Below are positions 43,492-54,900 of a stretch of 64,000 nucleotides of DNA, piece after piece. The notes under the pieces were generated by a model, which saw nothing but the letters and a program-made list of their open reading frames with translations, was not told the DNA's origin and searched no databases. The stretch's first letter is position 1, and each line of letters begins with the position of its first letter. This stretch comes from Mastigamoeba balamuthi (lineage: Eukaryota; Evosea; Mastigamoebida; Mastigamoebidae): the NCBI GenBank assembly GCA_902651635.1, contig CACRSC010000021.1, positions 300,474-364,473 of the forward strand. The letters are read 5' to 3'. The translations under genes and the position numbers were made by a program.

Positions 43492-43878
43492 GCAGCAGTA
43501 TTTTTAGACGAGTGACGTGGGGCCGCTATTTCTGGAAGCGATCTCTCTCAGAGCACCTCACCGATATCGTGATTCTATTCTCGTGCGCTCAAAAACATCC
43601 TCGGCGGCTCTCAGAAAAGCCACCGTGTCCCGTCCGTTTTCAGGGGGAAATCAACGCATTCGTGCCCTGTGTTCCGTTTTTTGGACGCGGCTGCCAGGAA
43701 ACCCCCGGCAAAATCGATAAAAGGCGTTGGGCGCGACTGCGAGCGTCAGGGCAGTCGGAACAGAAGTCCGGTCCGGCAGCAGCGCTGCTGGGCGGCGTCT
43801 CTGTTGGGGCCGGCACACCGGATTACCAGATTGCCGGGAGGGAACTGAGAGGGGCAGGCAGCACAACAAAAAGTGGCC
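43492..43878. promoter_or_regulatory. Spacer upstream of ART-Sel1, with CGATATCG element
   Basis: CGATATCG at 43562-43569 lies 71 bp upstream of the ART-Sel1 ATG (minus strand). The rest shows no gene; the far side holds the 3' end of VPS55. Confidence 0.4.
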
Positions 43879-44591
43879 TCAGACGTAGCCGTCGTCCCTC
43901 TGGCGGAACACGTGCAGGTAGACGAGCACCGTGCCGTAGAGTATGAACCCCCCGAAGAGGCTCAGGAAGAACGCCATCAGGTTGATCTGCCCAGATACAA
44001 GATATCAGGGGTAAATATCTGGCTGCGGAATATCAACTGATATTCGAGGGGTCCTACCGCGTGGTAGTGGAGGAGGATCGAGGGCACTGCGAGGCCGCCG
44101 ACGATGAAGAAGCCCGTCAGGAAGTTGCCCGAGTTCTTCCACCCGCGGTTGCCGTTGCCCATGAGGTCGTCGCGGTTGCACGCGCCGCAGATCATGTTGG
44201 GCATCGGCGCCAGGAAGTACGCCACCACTGCGGGTGGTGAAGATCCCGGAATCAGCCGAGTTGATTTCCCGCGATCGCGTCCCCAGATTTTTGTTTTGAT
44301 TTGTTTCCGGAATCTGCGGGCGGGGTGGGCAGCTGGCCGGTCAACAAACGCACGGGTGAAGAAGGGCCACCACACGCCGGGTATGGCGCAGGCCAGGATG
44401 TTCAGCAGCAGCCCCACGGCTGCGAAGAACGCGAGCGTGATGGTCCTGCCCCGGCGGTCAGGAGGGCAGGGGAGGAGGAGGAGGAGGCAGCGCACACTGC
44501 GGCGCAGCAGGGGGGGGAATGGGGTTAGTTGGTGGCGCTCGAGGGTCGCGGGGAGGAGTGCCGGCGCACCGACGACTTCCTTGGTGGGCAT
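43879..44591 (-). CDS. VPS55 / LEPROT family membrane protein
   Basis: Small four-helix endosomal membrane protein needed for late-endosome-to-vacuole transport, partner of Vps68 in yeast. Conserved helices are TITLAFFAAVGLLLNILACA and GVWWPFF, then across an intron LVAYFLAPMPNMICGACNRD, then FLTGFFIVGGLAVPSILLHY, and in the last exon NLMAFFLSLFGGFILYGTVL. The APxPNxIC motif and the ~130-residue length fit the family. The last intron (about 43987-44058) carries four ATATC/GATAT-type copies. The first coding exon is uncertain: ATG 44591 (MPTKE) is the best candidate, but its splice junction to TITLAFF does not restore phase with a GT donor. Confidence 0.8.
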
Positions 44592-44703
44592 CTGCTAGGC
44601 GAGAAGCGTCGGAACGCGGCGGAGACTCGGTGGGGGCGGACGGACGCGCAAGAAGAAGAAATTGGTTCTCTGATTTTTGCGGGCGGGTTGGATCCGAAGA
44701 GAG

Positions 44704-44720
44704 AAGATACCAGTATCTGC
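44704..44720. promoter_or_regulatory. AGATACCAGTATCT inverted repeat between VPS55 and the LIM gene
   Basis: A perfect inverted repeat, AGATAC-CA-GTATCT, a variant of the GATATC element. It lies about 105 bp from both divergent start codons (44591 minus, 44821 plus). Confidence 0.4.
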
Positions 44721-44820
44721 GCGCGGGCATGTGACGTTGACTCTGTGACGAACGAGATTAACCGTCCTTTAACAACCCATTTTTTCTCTGTCAAAGGCAC
44801 ACTCGCCACCCCCCTCACAA

Positions 44821-46457
44821 ATGCTGGTGCGCCCGCCCCCGCTCGCAGACGCCCGCCACGCGCTGCGCTCCCCCCCCCCGCGCCGCCAGCGTCGCTGCGG
44901 TGGCCCCGCTGGGGCGAATGCGCGCTGCTCCATCGGAATTAAATTCGAATTTGCGAAGTGAACTCACAACCGCCGGATACCAATCTCTCTGCTCCCCTAC
45001 GCCGCACTCCAGTACAAGGTCAAGGGATTCCTGGGCACGCAGGTCAAGAGCGTCGAGGTCGAGCGCGCGGCGACGCTCGTCGACGTGAAGACGCGGCTCG
45101 AGGCCAAGTTCGGGGTGCCGCTGTCGCTGGCGTACCGCCACAGCAACGGGCAGATACTCGCCCTCAGCGCCGAGTCGGTCTACGAGTCGGCCCTCAAGGA
45201 CGCCAGCGCCTCCAACGCCCAGTTCCTGCGCCTCGAGGTCACCTCCTCGCGCCCGCTGCCCGGCGCCTCGTCCGCGGCCGCCGCTGCCGCCCCGCGCGCG
45301 GCGCCCGCGTCGTCGTCGTCGTCGTCGGCGGCGGCCGCGCGCCCCTCGTCGAGCGCAGGCGGCGTCGCGTTCTGCTCGGTCTGCGGCCTGAAGCTCGTCC
45401 CCAGCTCGCGCTTCTGCAGCGGCTGCGGCACCCCCGCGCCCCGTAGTGGTACGCCCCGGCCCCCGGCGCCCCCGCCGCGCGCCCGTCGTTGTTTCTTTCA
45501 AAGAGTGTTTTCAGCTGCGGCGCCCCCACACACTCGTCGGTACTAATTTTGTGCCCCCCGCGCTGTGCCCCGCGTCTCTCTCTCCCCCGCTTCAGTCTAA
45601 ACGCTTGGCCGTGGTGGGGATTGGTGGGGGAGCGCGCGCGCGGCCCTCGCGGGTGACGGCTCAAGGCCGGAGATGGTTCCTCTCAGGCAACGCAGGAAAT
45701 ACAGCCGGCGGTCCCTCCCCCTCCTTTGTGTGTTCACACCTGCCTGCACTGACCCTTTGGCTGACTGACTGTACTGACTGCTGGGGGGCGGACTGGGGGG
45801 CTCTGTGGGGGGAGTGGTGTTTATGTTCTTTTTTTCGCGATCCGACGGCCGATTTCAAAATACCCGAAAAGACCGTTAGTTATTTTTTATAAAACCAAAA
45901 AACGGAGGCGCATCTGAAACTGAAAACGCTAACTGAAATGCGCACATGCACCCCTGTTGACGCCGTTGGGTGCACCTTTTTGCCACCTCGCAGACGCGGC
46001 GGCAGCAGCGCCCTCGTCGCCGTCGGGCCCGACAGCAGCGGCAGCGCCCGCCGCCCAGCCCGCGGCCCACTCGCCCTCGTCGTCGTCGTCGTCGTCTGCA
46101 GCAGCGGCGGCTGCGGCGCCGGACACGTGCCCCGGGTGCGGGCAGCCGGTGAGCGGGAGCGTGATCAAGGCGCTGGACAGGTCGTGGCACCAGCACTGCT
46201 TCGTGTGCCACGGGTGCCACCAGGCGCTGTCGGGCTCGTTCATGGCCGAGGGCGGCCACCCCTACTGCCAGAAGTGCTACGGCGAGCTCGTCGCGGCCAA
46301 GTGCGCCAAGTGCGGCAGGCCCATCACGGGCGGGTACGTCGAGGCCAACGGCAGCCAGTACCACTCCGAGTGCTTCGTGTGCACGGGGTGCGGCAGCCAG
46401 TTTGACGGCGGCTACATGCTCAAGAACGGCCAGCCCTACTGCCGCAACTGCGCCTGA
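44821..46457 (+). CDS. PB1-like / zinc-ribbon / double-LIM protein
   Basis: Exons: 44821-44826 (only ATGCTG), 45013-45445 and 45994-46457; phases fit throughout. After Met-Leu the second exon gives YKVKGFLGTQVKSVEVERAA...LEAKFGVPLSLAYRHSNGQI, a PB1/ubiquitin-like fold with the basic lysine face of PB1 domains. A double-CxxC zinc ribbon, FCSVCGLKLVPSSRFCSGCG, ends this exon. A Ser/Ala linker leads to two LIM domains: CPGCGQPVSGSVIKALDRSW... with HCFVCHGC and CQKC, then CAKCGRPITGGYVEANGSQY with CFVCTGC and CRNC at the C-terminus. All zinc ligands are present. LIM proteins of this kind usually organise actin or signalling complexes. The 548-nt second intron is long for this genome. Confidence 0.8.
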
Positions 46458-47160
46458 GCGACGGGTGTCGCGTGCGGGGAGGGTCGGGGGGCAGTGGGTC
46501 CGGTGCTCGCTTTATGACTTCGAGTTCCTGTGCCTCGTGCGGCTTGGGAGGGCCCGCTGCTTCTGCAGTGGGCCCTGTCTGCAAGGGCAGACCATTCGGA
46601 AACAATGCTACCAATCATCCGCTTTTGGCTGACTCAGTCTGGCAGCAGCCTCTCCAACGCCGGCCAACCGATTGCGGGGGCACAGTGCGGCGGGTCTTGG
46701 GTCGCTTGTCCTGGAGCACGGTGCTCTCCGAACTCAGCAGCGCCCCGTGTTGGTGTGCAGCAGAAGACACCACTTGGCTTCGTAACTCAGTCACTCGCCC
46801 CTTGTCTCAATTCTTTCCCCCAGCTTTGCAGAGGGGGCCTCAGCCTTCAACAATCGGCTGGTGAAAAGACAAGCCGACCTCGCAGGGAATGGCAATGTAC
46901 CCTTTTTTCGAAATGGACCATGTCCGCGACCCATTGTGTCACGTTCCTGGAATGGTTTTGCGACTCGCATTTCATTCGGATAGGGTGATCCCCGAATGAG
47001 GGCTCACCTTCTTTAGGGTACTTCACCCTAGTACCACTGCTAGCACGTGCCCCATCCTGTGGCCGTTCTCGCGGACCCCGGTTAGGGGGTAGATAACTGA
47101 AAAGATCTTTTTTAAAAATCTTCTTCTCAGAAAGATTCTTTAGGGTGGCGGCGCGAAGCC
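46458..47160. other. Spacer with isolated TTTAGGG-like words
   Basis: No gene recognised. TTTAGGG/TTAGGG/CCCTA words occur near 47012, 47025, 47083 and 47140, scattered rather than in an array. An AGATCTTTTTTAAAAATCTT inverted repeat lies at about 47103-47122, upstream of the NTPase gene. Confidence 0.35.
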
Positions 47161-49846
47161 ATGTCTGAGCCGAATCCGGTAAACACAGACGCCGTCCGAT
47201 GTGTGGCGCTCTCTGAACCTCTGTCGCCCGCCAGCTTGTGGGTGCTCTGCACGAGCTCGCCGACCTCTTGGACGTGGCCGAGGGCTCGAGGCTGATCGGG
47301 CTGGACGACACCATCGCCAGCGACAAGAAGCTCAGCTACCGTGCTCTCCGCGCCAAGCGCACAGCCGAGAACGCCGCCGCTCTCCTGGTCCGCGGGGCAC
47401 CGCTCGTTGCCCCCACCAGCGCGGTCGGTGGCTGATCCCCCCCCCCCCCGGTGCAGTCGGAGGCGGAGCAGCTGAAGAAGCGGTTGCTGCACCGCAAGGT
47501 CAGGGAGATGTTCAGCGGACGCCCGGAGCTCGTGGCCGTGGACTGCGCTCTCGCTCGCCCGCTGGACAGCACGGCAGTCGAGGGGCTCGAGGGGGCGGTG
47601 ACGCACGAGGGCGTGCTCACGGTGCTGCGCATCCCCGTCGCTGCCGCTGCCACGAGGAACAAGGCGAGGCACAACAGCCCCAACCTGGACACGAGGTTCC
47701 CGCTGCTGGAGAGGGACGAGGCGGCACTGGACCTGGCAGAGACGCTCCTGCTCCCGATCGGGGACGAGCTGACGCCGGTGCTCGACCAGTCGTTTGGGGC
47801 GGGCAAGACGTCGCTGTGCTACCGCTTCCGGGAGATCCTCGTGCAGCTGGTCGCCAACGAGGGCAACCACCGCGCAGCGGTCCTCAAGGCGCACCCGCGG
47901 CTGGAGAGCCTGCTGGGGGCGACGTACATCTGGGTGCAGATGAGTGAGACCCCGTTCGCCAGAGAGATGAGAGAGAGGGACTACGTCAAGATCTTCACGC
48001 AGGTGTTCTACCAGAAGCTCGTCCTGTCGCTGGGCCTCCGTGCCGAGCCGCTGGGCGAGTTTGACACAATCACCGCGGCAGTGACTTACCTGGCCAGCCT
48101 CATCCCCGAGGACGTGCTGTTTTTGTGGCACATCGACGACGTGCAGGTGGTACACGCCGCCAGTGGCGACGTACGGGCTGCCCCCCCCCCTTCCCCTTTC
48201 TGCCTTTCCAACGCAAAGCTCCGCCTTCCCTCCTCTCTTGTCGCAGCCCGTCGGTCTGTACTACTTGTGGCATTTTGTTCACCAGCTGTGCACGGTGCAA
48301 ACTCGCCATTTCTACGTCCTGAGCGGCAGGTCGCGCTTCCTCCATAAGATAGGAAGGGACCATCTCCCGTTCGACTTGAGGCCCGACTCGTACGACACGC
48401 CGATTGCACTCCGGGTGGTTTGCACCGATGACTCAAAAGAGTCGGTATCATTTGGCTTCGCAGTGCGTTGTCGCCGCGCAATGTGAGGGTCATCAAGGCC
48501 CTGCCCCTGTCGAGCAACGCCATCAAGGAGTTTTTCTCTGGACGCTACGCCGCTCACCTGTGCAAGGATCTGGCAGTTGCCGACGTGTACAGGAGCCTCA
48601 CCGGTGGTGTGTGCCGTATTCTCGACTTCCTCTACCAGGAGCTCTCCAAGCTGCCGTGCTTTGCTCTTCCAAAGGATGCTCCCTCACTCGCTTTCTGTCA
48701 GATTGCAGGCAGAACAGCTCGACGCCCAAAGGATGTATCAGATCCTGACAAGCGAGGCTATCAAGGGCGCAGTCTTTGGCAGGTGCCAGGAGATGATCAC
48801 TTGGGTGCGCTTCCTCTCGTCGCGCTCGCTCCCGCCGAGCCATTCTGAGCTGTGTCCCAGGCTCCGCAAGAAGGGTGCTTGGCCAACGTGCTGCTGGACA
48901 TTGCATGGGCGCAGCTCCCCGTCGACTTTGACAACACGGTCCTCGATCGCGAGCCTCTGGCGGATGCAGTCCCTCGGCTCGGCATCTACGTGAACGACTA
49001 TCGCCCCGCTGACCCGGACGCGATGGTGGTCGATGGTCAACGGCGCATGGTCACGCTCTGCGTGCCCGGGTACACGATCATGCGTTCCTTTGGCACGCGC
49101 TCGCTGTCCTCCATCGCAGCGTGGCCCTCGCCAGGTGACCGCCTCGAATGCGCTGGCTTGCGTATCCTGGTCTCGCGATCGATCTGGGTGCCCGATGCCC
49201 GGTGTTGGGATGACTACGGCCTGGGGTCTCTTGACAGGGGGGGCGTGCCCTTCGCCCCGCTCAGCCCGTCACGTCTGGGAATGCTCCCAGGGTTCTCGAA
49301 AAGCGTGAGCATGGAGTCGGACGCGTCAGCGAAGCACTTCATGGCAATGGTCCACTCGAACCAGAAGCCTCAAATCACGCAGGTCCTTCAATCACCGCTA
49401 GCCCTTACCAATCTCATCTCCGAGTGCTCTGCGCACAGGTAAACCCCTCGAGCAGACCTATTGTGTACGCGATGATGATGCCTGGGTGGATGTACATCTT
49501 CCCGCCTCGCTCGAGCAGCAGCGACTTCGGAATCTGTACCGCAGAGAGGGTCTCTGTCCACATACAGTACAAGAACGAAGCCGCGGGCCTCACGGATGCG
49601 AAGGTGAGGGACGAAGCAGCAAAGGTCGCAGTTGACGGCATCAGAGTGTACTTCGTCATCGTCTGCACTGGTCCCTCGAAGGTCACGTTCCCCGACGGCA
49701 CTGCTATTATACCGAACGTCCTGGTCTACATCGTCTCAAGGACAGACGATCTTGTCCAGCGCTTCATTGGCATCAACACGGTCACTGAGATAGGGTCCAG
49801 CACTCTACTCGCTGAGGCCCGTAGAGTGATTGACAGTGCCCACTGA
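47161..49846 (+). CDS. Large P-loop NTPase of unrecognised family
   Basis: Multi-exon. Exon 1 (47161-47178, MSEPNP) joins 47235-47423 (LVGALHELADLLDVAEGSRL), then 47457 onward. The Walker A motif is DQSFGAGKTSLCYRFREILV. A Walker-B-like strand is LFLWHIDDVQ, followed by an intron and GLYYLWHFVHQLC. Further exons give SSNAIKEFFSGRYAAHLCKD, EQLDAQRMYQILTSEAIKGA and, near the C-terminus, VYAMMMPGWMYIFPPRSSSS and a beta-rich end. Introns use GTACGG, GTACGA and GTGCGC donors. The layout (small N-terminal module, STAND/AAA-like NTPase, variable C-terminus) recalls Crinkler/RHS-type proteins of protists and fungi, but I cannot assign it firmly. No membrane segment is seen. Confidence 0.6.
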
Positions 49847-50339
49847 GCAGTGGCACCACACCCTCTCAGTCAAAAACCGTTGGGAACGAGCAGCTGTGCC
49901 TGCCAAATAGTGCTATAATGAATGAACTGACATCGGATGTTGTGACATCTATCTCTGTTGTGCACGGTTCCATTGGGCGGCTGGCTGTACGCCCACATGG
50001 GCTCCACGAGATGTACGACCTGGTGAAGAAAATCCTTGTAATTTAGAATTGGATCAGGTGATTTCATGCAGCGAGGAAACCAGGGCAGAACCGTCTTGCT
50101 TGCAGCTTCGTGGTCCTTGGTGGCCCTTGGCTCTCGATGTTGCGGCAGATACACAGAATATAGAGACAGCACTAGCCCCGGGCATTCTGTAGTTGAATCA
50201 GACAGGGGCTGGGGGACACGGACCAGAAATCAACAGGTGGTGCGTACTGTTGCAGATTATGTGCCAGATTCAAGGGCTGCGGGATATTTTCGATTGCGTC
50301 AGAAGAATCGGCTACTGAAGAGGAGAGGCGCACAGGATG
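49847..50339. other. Spacer upstream of DPH5
   Basis: No gene recognised. A GGATATTT copy of the promoter element lies at 50282-50289, 51 bp upstream of the DPH5 ATG. Confidence 0.4.
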
Positions 50340-51593
50340 GTGTTCTACATCATAGGGCTGGGCCTCGGCGACGAGCGCGACATCTCCCTCCGCGGCCTCG
50401 AGGCCGTCCGCAGCTGCTCCCGCATCTACCTCGAGTCCTACACCTCCCTCCTGCTGGCCTCGTCCAAGGACAAGATGGTGCAGACCCTCTCGCCCCCTCG
50501 GGCGCAGCGCGTCTGGGATCGTCTCTCAACGCCTCTCGCACAGGAGGAGCTCTACGGCAAGCAGATGATCGTGGCGGACAGGGACCTCGTGGAGAGCGGC
50601 AGCGACGAGATCCTCGCGGGGGCCAAGGACGGAAACGTGGCGTTCCTCGTCGTCGGCGACCCCCTGGGGTGAGTCAGAGATACTTCCCCCGGGGAGGAAT
50701 CCGGGGGGATTCGAGAATCCTGCTCCAGATTCCGGATTCTGGGAGAAATCTTCGTACGGGGGGAAGGGTGTCCTGACGAGCCTTCCGGGCTGCCAGGGCG
50801 ACGACGCACACGGACTTCATCCTGAGGGCGAGGGAGCTGCAGATCGACGTGCAGGTGATCCACAACGCGGGCATCATGAACGCCGTGGCGTGCTGCGGGC
50901 TGCAGCTCTACAAGTTTGGCCAGTGCGTGACGCTGTGCTTCTGGACAGGTGCGCCAATAACCGCGAGCGAAAAGAACAAATAAATCGATTCTCCCACCCC
51001 CACCTGCCCGCGAGCTGACCCGTCGCAATAACCGCGGGCGCAGAGCACTGGAAGCCGGACAGCTGGTACGACAAGGTCCTGGCCAACAGGCGCAACGACA
51101 TGCACACTCTGCTGCTGCTCGGTGAGCTCGCCGCCTGCTGCCCTGCCCTTGCTTGCCGGGTCTCACCGCTTTTGCGCAGACATCAAAGTGAAGGAGCAGA
51201 GCGAGGAGAACCTGCTGAGGGGCCGCAAGATCTACGAGCCCCCGCGCTTCATGACGGCGAACCAGGCGATCGAGCAGATGCTCGAGGTCGAGAGGAACAG
51301 GAAGGGCGGCCGTGAGTTCCCCCCGGACTCCAACGCCACCAGCTCAACTGACTCGGCCCCCACCCTGACCTCAAGTGCTCACCGAGGACTCGCCCGTCGT
51401 GGCGCTGGCGCGCGTGGGCACGCCGACGCAGAAGATCGCGTTCGGGACGATGCGGGAGGTCGCACAGGTCGACATGGGCGCCCCGCTGCACTGCGTCGTG
51501 CTCCCCGCGGAGCCCCTGCACCCCCTCGAGCTCGACTTCCTCCGTCTCTACGCGGTCTCCGCCTCTTCCGCTGCCTTCCCGGCCGCCCAGTAG
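50340..51593 (+). CDS. DPH5: Diphthine methyl ester synthase (DPH5)
   Basis: SAM-dependent methyltransferase that methylates the modified histidine of elongation factor 2 during diphthamide synthesis; cytosolic. Starts [20 protein letters not shown]. Five introns of about 60-140 nt. Conserved blocks: [36 protein letters not shown] (the SAM-binding GDPxxATTH motif split by an intron), [57 protein letters not shown] and [19 protein letters not shown]. Length (~275) and motif order are as in yeast and human DPH5. The end ...SSAAFPAAQ is not conserved. Confidence 0.95.
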
Positions 51594-51977
51594 AGTAGAA
51601 GAGAGTCAAGCATCGCACAACAGCTGGGCCGTGCCCTCTTCACGTTGTGTCTGTGGTGGCTGCTGCTCCGTCAGTTGATGTTATACTAGAGAAGGTCTTG
51701 GACGGCGTGATGGTGCCTGCTGTTGAGCACACCAGAGCTCACAACTACGAACAGCACAGGCTCGGATGGCTGGATGCACATAGGTCTTCGCACCCCCACT
51801 GGCTGGCCACAGCTCATAATCGTTTGCATTCGCAGACACCGAATTCAAGTGTGTGTGTGCTGGTGACATTAAACTGGTCAGGGGGTGGGGGGGACCCACC
51901 TAGCGCGCTCGCATTGTGCTCTCCTAGTGCTGTCATTGATTTGCGTGCGGGTGGGCTGTGGGGGCCCCCAGGGTGGT
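51594..51977. other. Spacer between convergent DPH5 and P-type ATPase genes
   Basis: 384 bp, no gene recognised. It should hold both 3' ends. Confidence 0.4.
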
Positions 51978-54900
51978 TCACGTGAGCTTTGGCGCACGCC
52001 CCTCCTCCAGGGCGATGAGCGACTGCGACGCGCGGGCCTGCGCGGTACCGCGGCGGCCGCCGCAGACAAAGGCGCCGAGCTTGTAGGCCTCGAACCACGA
52101 GACGCTCGCGAGGCCCACGAAGGCGAACGCAGGGATCTGCGCGACGCCGATGGGCTCAAAGTGCATGACAGACCGCAGCGGCGCAAAGAACAGCGCCGTG
52201 AGCATCAGCGGCACGACGACGGCGATCATGACGAGCAGCGGCACGTTGCGGTGGCGCATCGAGGAGAGGCACGACTGCGTCCAGCTGCGGTTGGTCACGA
52301 CGAGCGCGACGTTGGAGACGGTCAGCGCGCCAAACGCCATCGCGTTGGCCTGGCCCTCGCTGAAGCCCGCGCCGACGCACCACCGCCAGAGCGCCAGCGC
52401 CGACACGAGCACCGCCGTGCCCTGCGCCAGCGCGAGGCCGAACGACCGCGCCGAGACGATGCGCGAGGTCGTGGGCGCCGGCGGCCGGTCCATGACGCCG
52501 GGCTCCTCGGGCTCGGCCTCGAAGACGACCGAGCACGTGGGGTCGATGATGAGCTCCATCCAGACGATGTGCGCGGGGTAGAAGACCGTGGGCCAGCCCA
52601 GCAGCACGGGCACGACGACCATGCCGCAGAGCGGCACGTGGACGGCGATGATGTAGGCCATCGTCTTGACGAGGTTGTCGCGGATGCGGCGGCCCATGCG
52701 CACCGCGTCGACGACGGCCCCGAGCTCGTCGTCGAGCAGCACCATCGCCGCGGCCTCGCGCGCCACGGCCGTCCCGCGCCGGCCCATCGCCACGCCGACG
52801 TGCGCCGACTTGAGCGCCGGCGCGTCGTTGACGCCGTCGCCGATCATGCAGACGACCTCGCCGTTGTCCTTCATCGCCTGCACGACGCGCAGCTTCTGGT
52901 GCGGCAGCACCCGCGCGAACACCGGCGTCTCGCGCGCCAGCGACCGCAGCGCCGCGTTGTCCGCGCGGTCGAGCTCCTCGCCCGTCACGAGCTCCGCGCC
53001 GCCGGCCATCGCCGCGACGCCCGAGATGCCCGCCTCGCAGGCGATGTGCCGCGCCGTCTGCGCGGCGTCGCCCGTCATCATGACGACGCGGACGCCCGCC
53101 GACTGCAGCGCGTGGACGACGCCGGCGGCGCTGGGCCGCAGCGGGTTGCTGAACGCCACGATGCCCACGAGCTGCAGCTCCGCGTCCGCGGGCGACTCGG
53201 GCACGCGCGCGGCCGCAGGCGCCCGGGCGACGGCCAGCACGCGCAGGCCCTTGGCCGCGAGCGCCGCTGCGGTGCCGAGCGCCTTCTCGGCGGCCGCGGG
53301 GCTCAGCGAGCGGCACATGGGCAGCAGCGCCTCGGGCGCGCCCTTGCAGGCGACGTCGTAGACGCCCGGGCGCGAGGGCGGCGACCAGACGCAGGCGGCG
53401 CAGCGGGCGGCGCGGCAGAAGGGGAACTCGCGCAGCAGCGACCAGCCGTCGCCGGCGCGGCGCTCGTGGGCGGCGTCGACGCTGCCGCAGCTGACGAGCG
53501 CGCGCAGGGCGGCGTCGGTGGGGTCGCAGGGGTGGCTGCCGGCCATCAGCGCGACCTCGACGATCTCGTGCAGCGCCTCGGGGACCGCGAGCTCCGGGGC
53601 CGCCGCGAGCGAGACGGAGTCGCCGGCGGCCGAGACGAGCGTGTCGACGGCCATGCCGTTGGCGGTCAGCGTGCCGGTCTTGTCGGTGCAGAGGACCGTG
53701 CACGAGCTCAGCGCCTCGACGGCCTTGTTGCGCCGCACGAGCACGCGCTTCCACGACATGCGCAGCGCGCCGATCGTCACGAAGACGGCCAGCACGACGG
53801 GGAACTCCTCGGGCAGCAGGCCCATCGCGAGGCTCAGCCCCGAGAGCGTCGCGTGCAGCCAGTCGTGCTTGGTCGCCCCGTACGCGAGGAAGACGACCGC
53901 GCAGGCGACGGCGCCCACGACGGCCATGTTGAACACCAGCGTCCGCACCTCGCGCTCCAGCGGCGTCCGCTCGTCGGGCAGCGCGTGCAGCGACCTCCCG
54001 ATCGACCCGATCTGCGTGTCCTCGCCCGTCGCGCGCACGACGCCCGTCGCGCGGCCCCCGACGACCATCGTGCCCGAGAAGCAGCTCCACGAGGCCCCGT
54101 GGCCCGCGGGCTGCAGCGCCGAGTTGGTGCCCGAGGGCCCCGAGCACTTGGCCACGGGCGCGCTCTCGCCCGTGAGCAGCGCCTCGTCGACCTGCAGGCC
54201 CATGCAGGCCAGCAGCGTCAGGTCCGCCGGCACGCAGTCGCCCTCGCGCAGCTCCACGAGGTCCCCGGGCACAATGTCCTGCGCGGCGGGTGGGAGGCGG
54301 CGGTCAGCGCGCTTGCCTGGTGCGTCTGGCACGAGTGCTGTGGCCCTGGCCCCCCCTCTCCCACAGGGCTGCTCCCCCCATGTCTGTGCCTCTGCCTCTG
54401 TGTCTGCGTGGCAAGAGAAGTGCAAAGCTGCTGCGTGCAGTGGCAGTGGCACTGTGTGGCCGCAGAGGGGAGGCCTCTCCCTCTGCCTGCACTCAACTCG
54501 CAGGCAGCCCGTGCAGCCCCTGCGTGCGAAGCGCAGGACAGCGCGTCGCAGTGCTGCTGCGTGCCAGCGCAACTCCCGTACTGGCGAACGCCCTGCCAGC
54601 CGCTCGCAGTTCTCTGTCCCTCGCTCAGCACGCAAGTGGCAGCCCCCAGGCAGCCGTGGGGAGGCAGCAAGCAGGCAGGCAGGCACAGCAATGCCTCGAG
54701 CGCAGCAGCAACGCAGCAGCGCCCTCAGAGGCCAAGAGCGAGGGCCTGCGAGCTGCGGACAATGGCAGCAGCAGGGACGGGGAGGAGCGTGCGGGGTGCG
54801 GTGCTGGGGGAGGACTGCTGCACCTTGGCGGGGACGCGGGAGAAGACGCCGTCGCGGCAGACGGTGGCGACAGAGGGGCTGAGGCTGCGGAGGGAGAGGA

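Noticed and set aside
47010-47150. TTTAGGG words suggesting interstitial telomere repeats
   Set aside because: Only four scattered words in mixed orientation, not an array.
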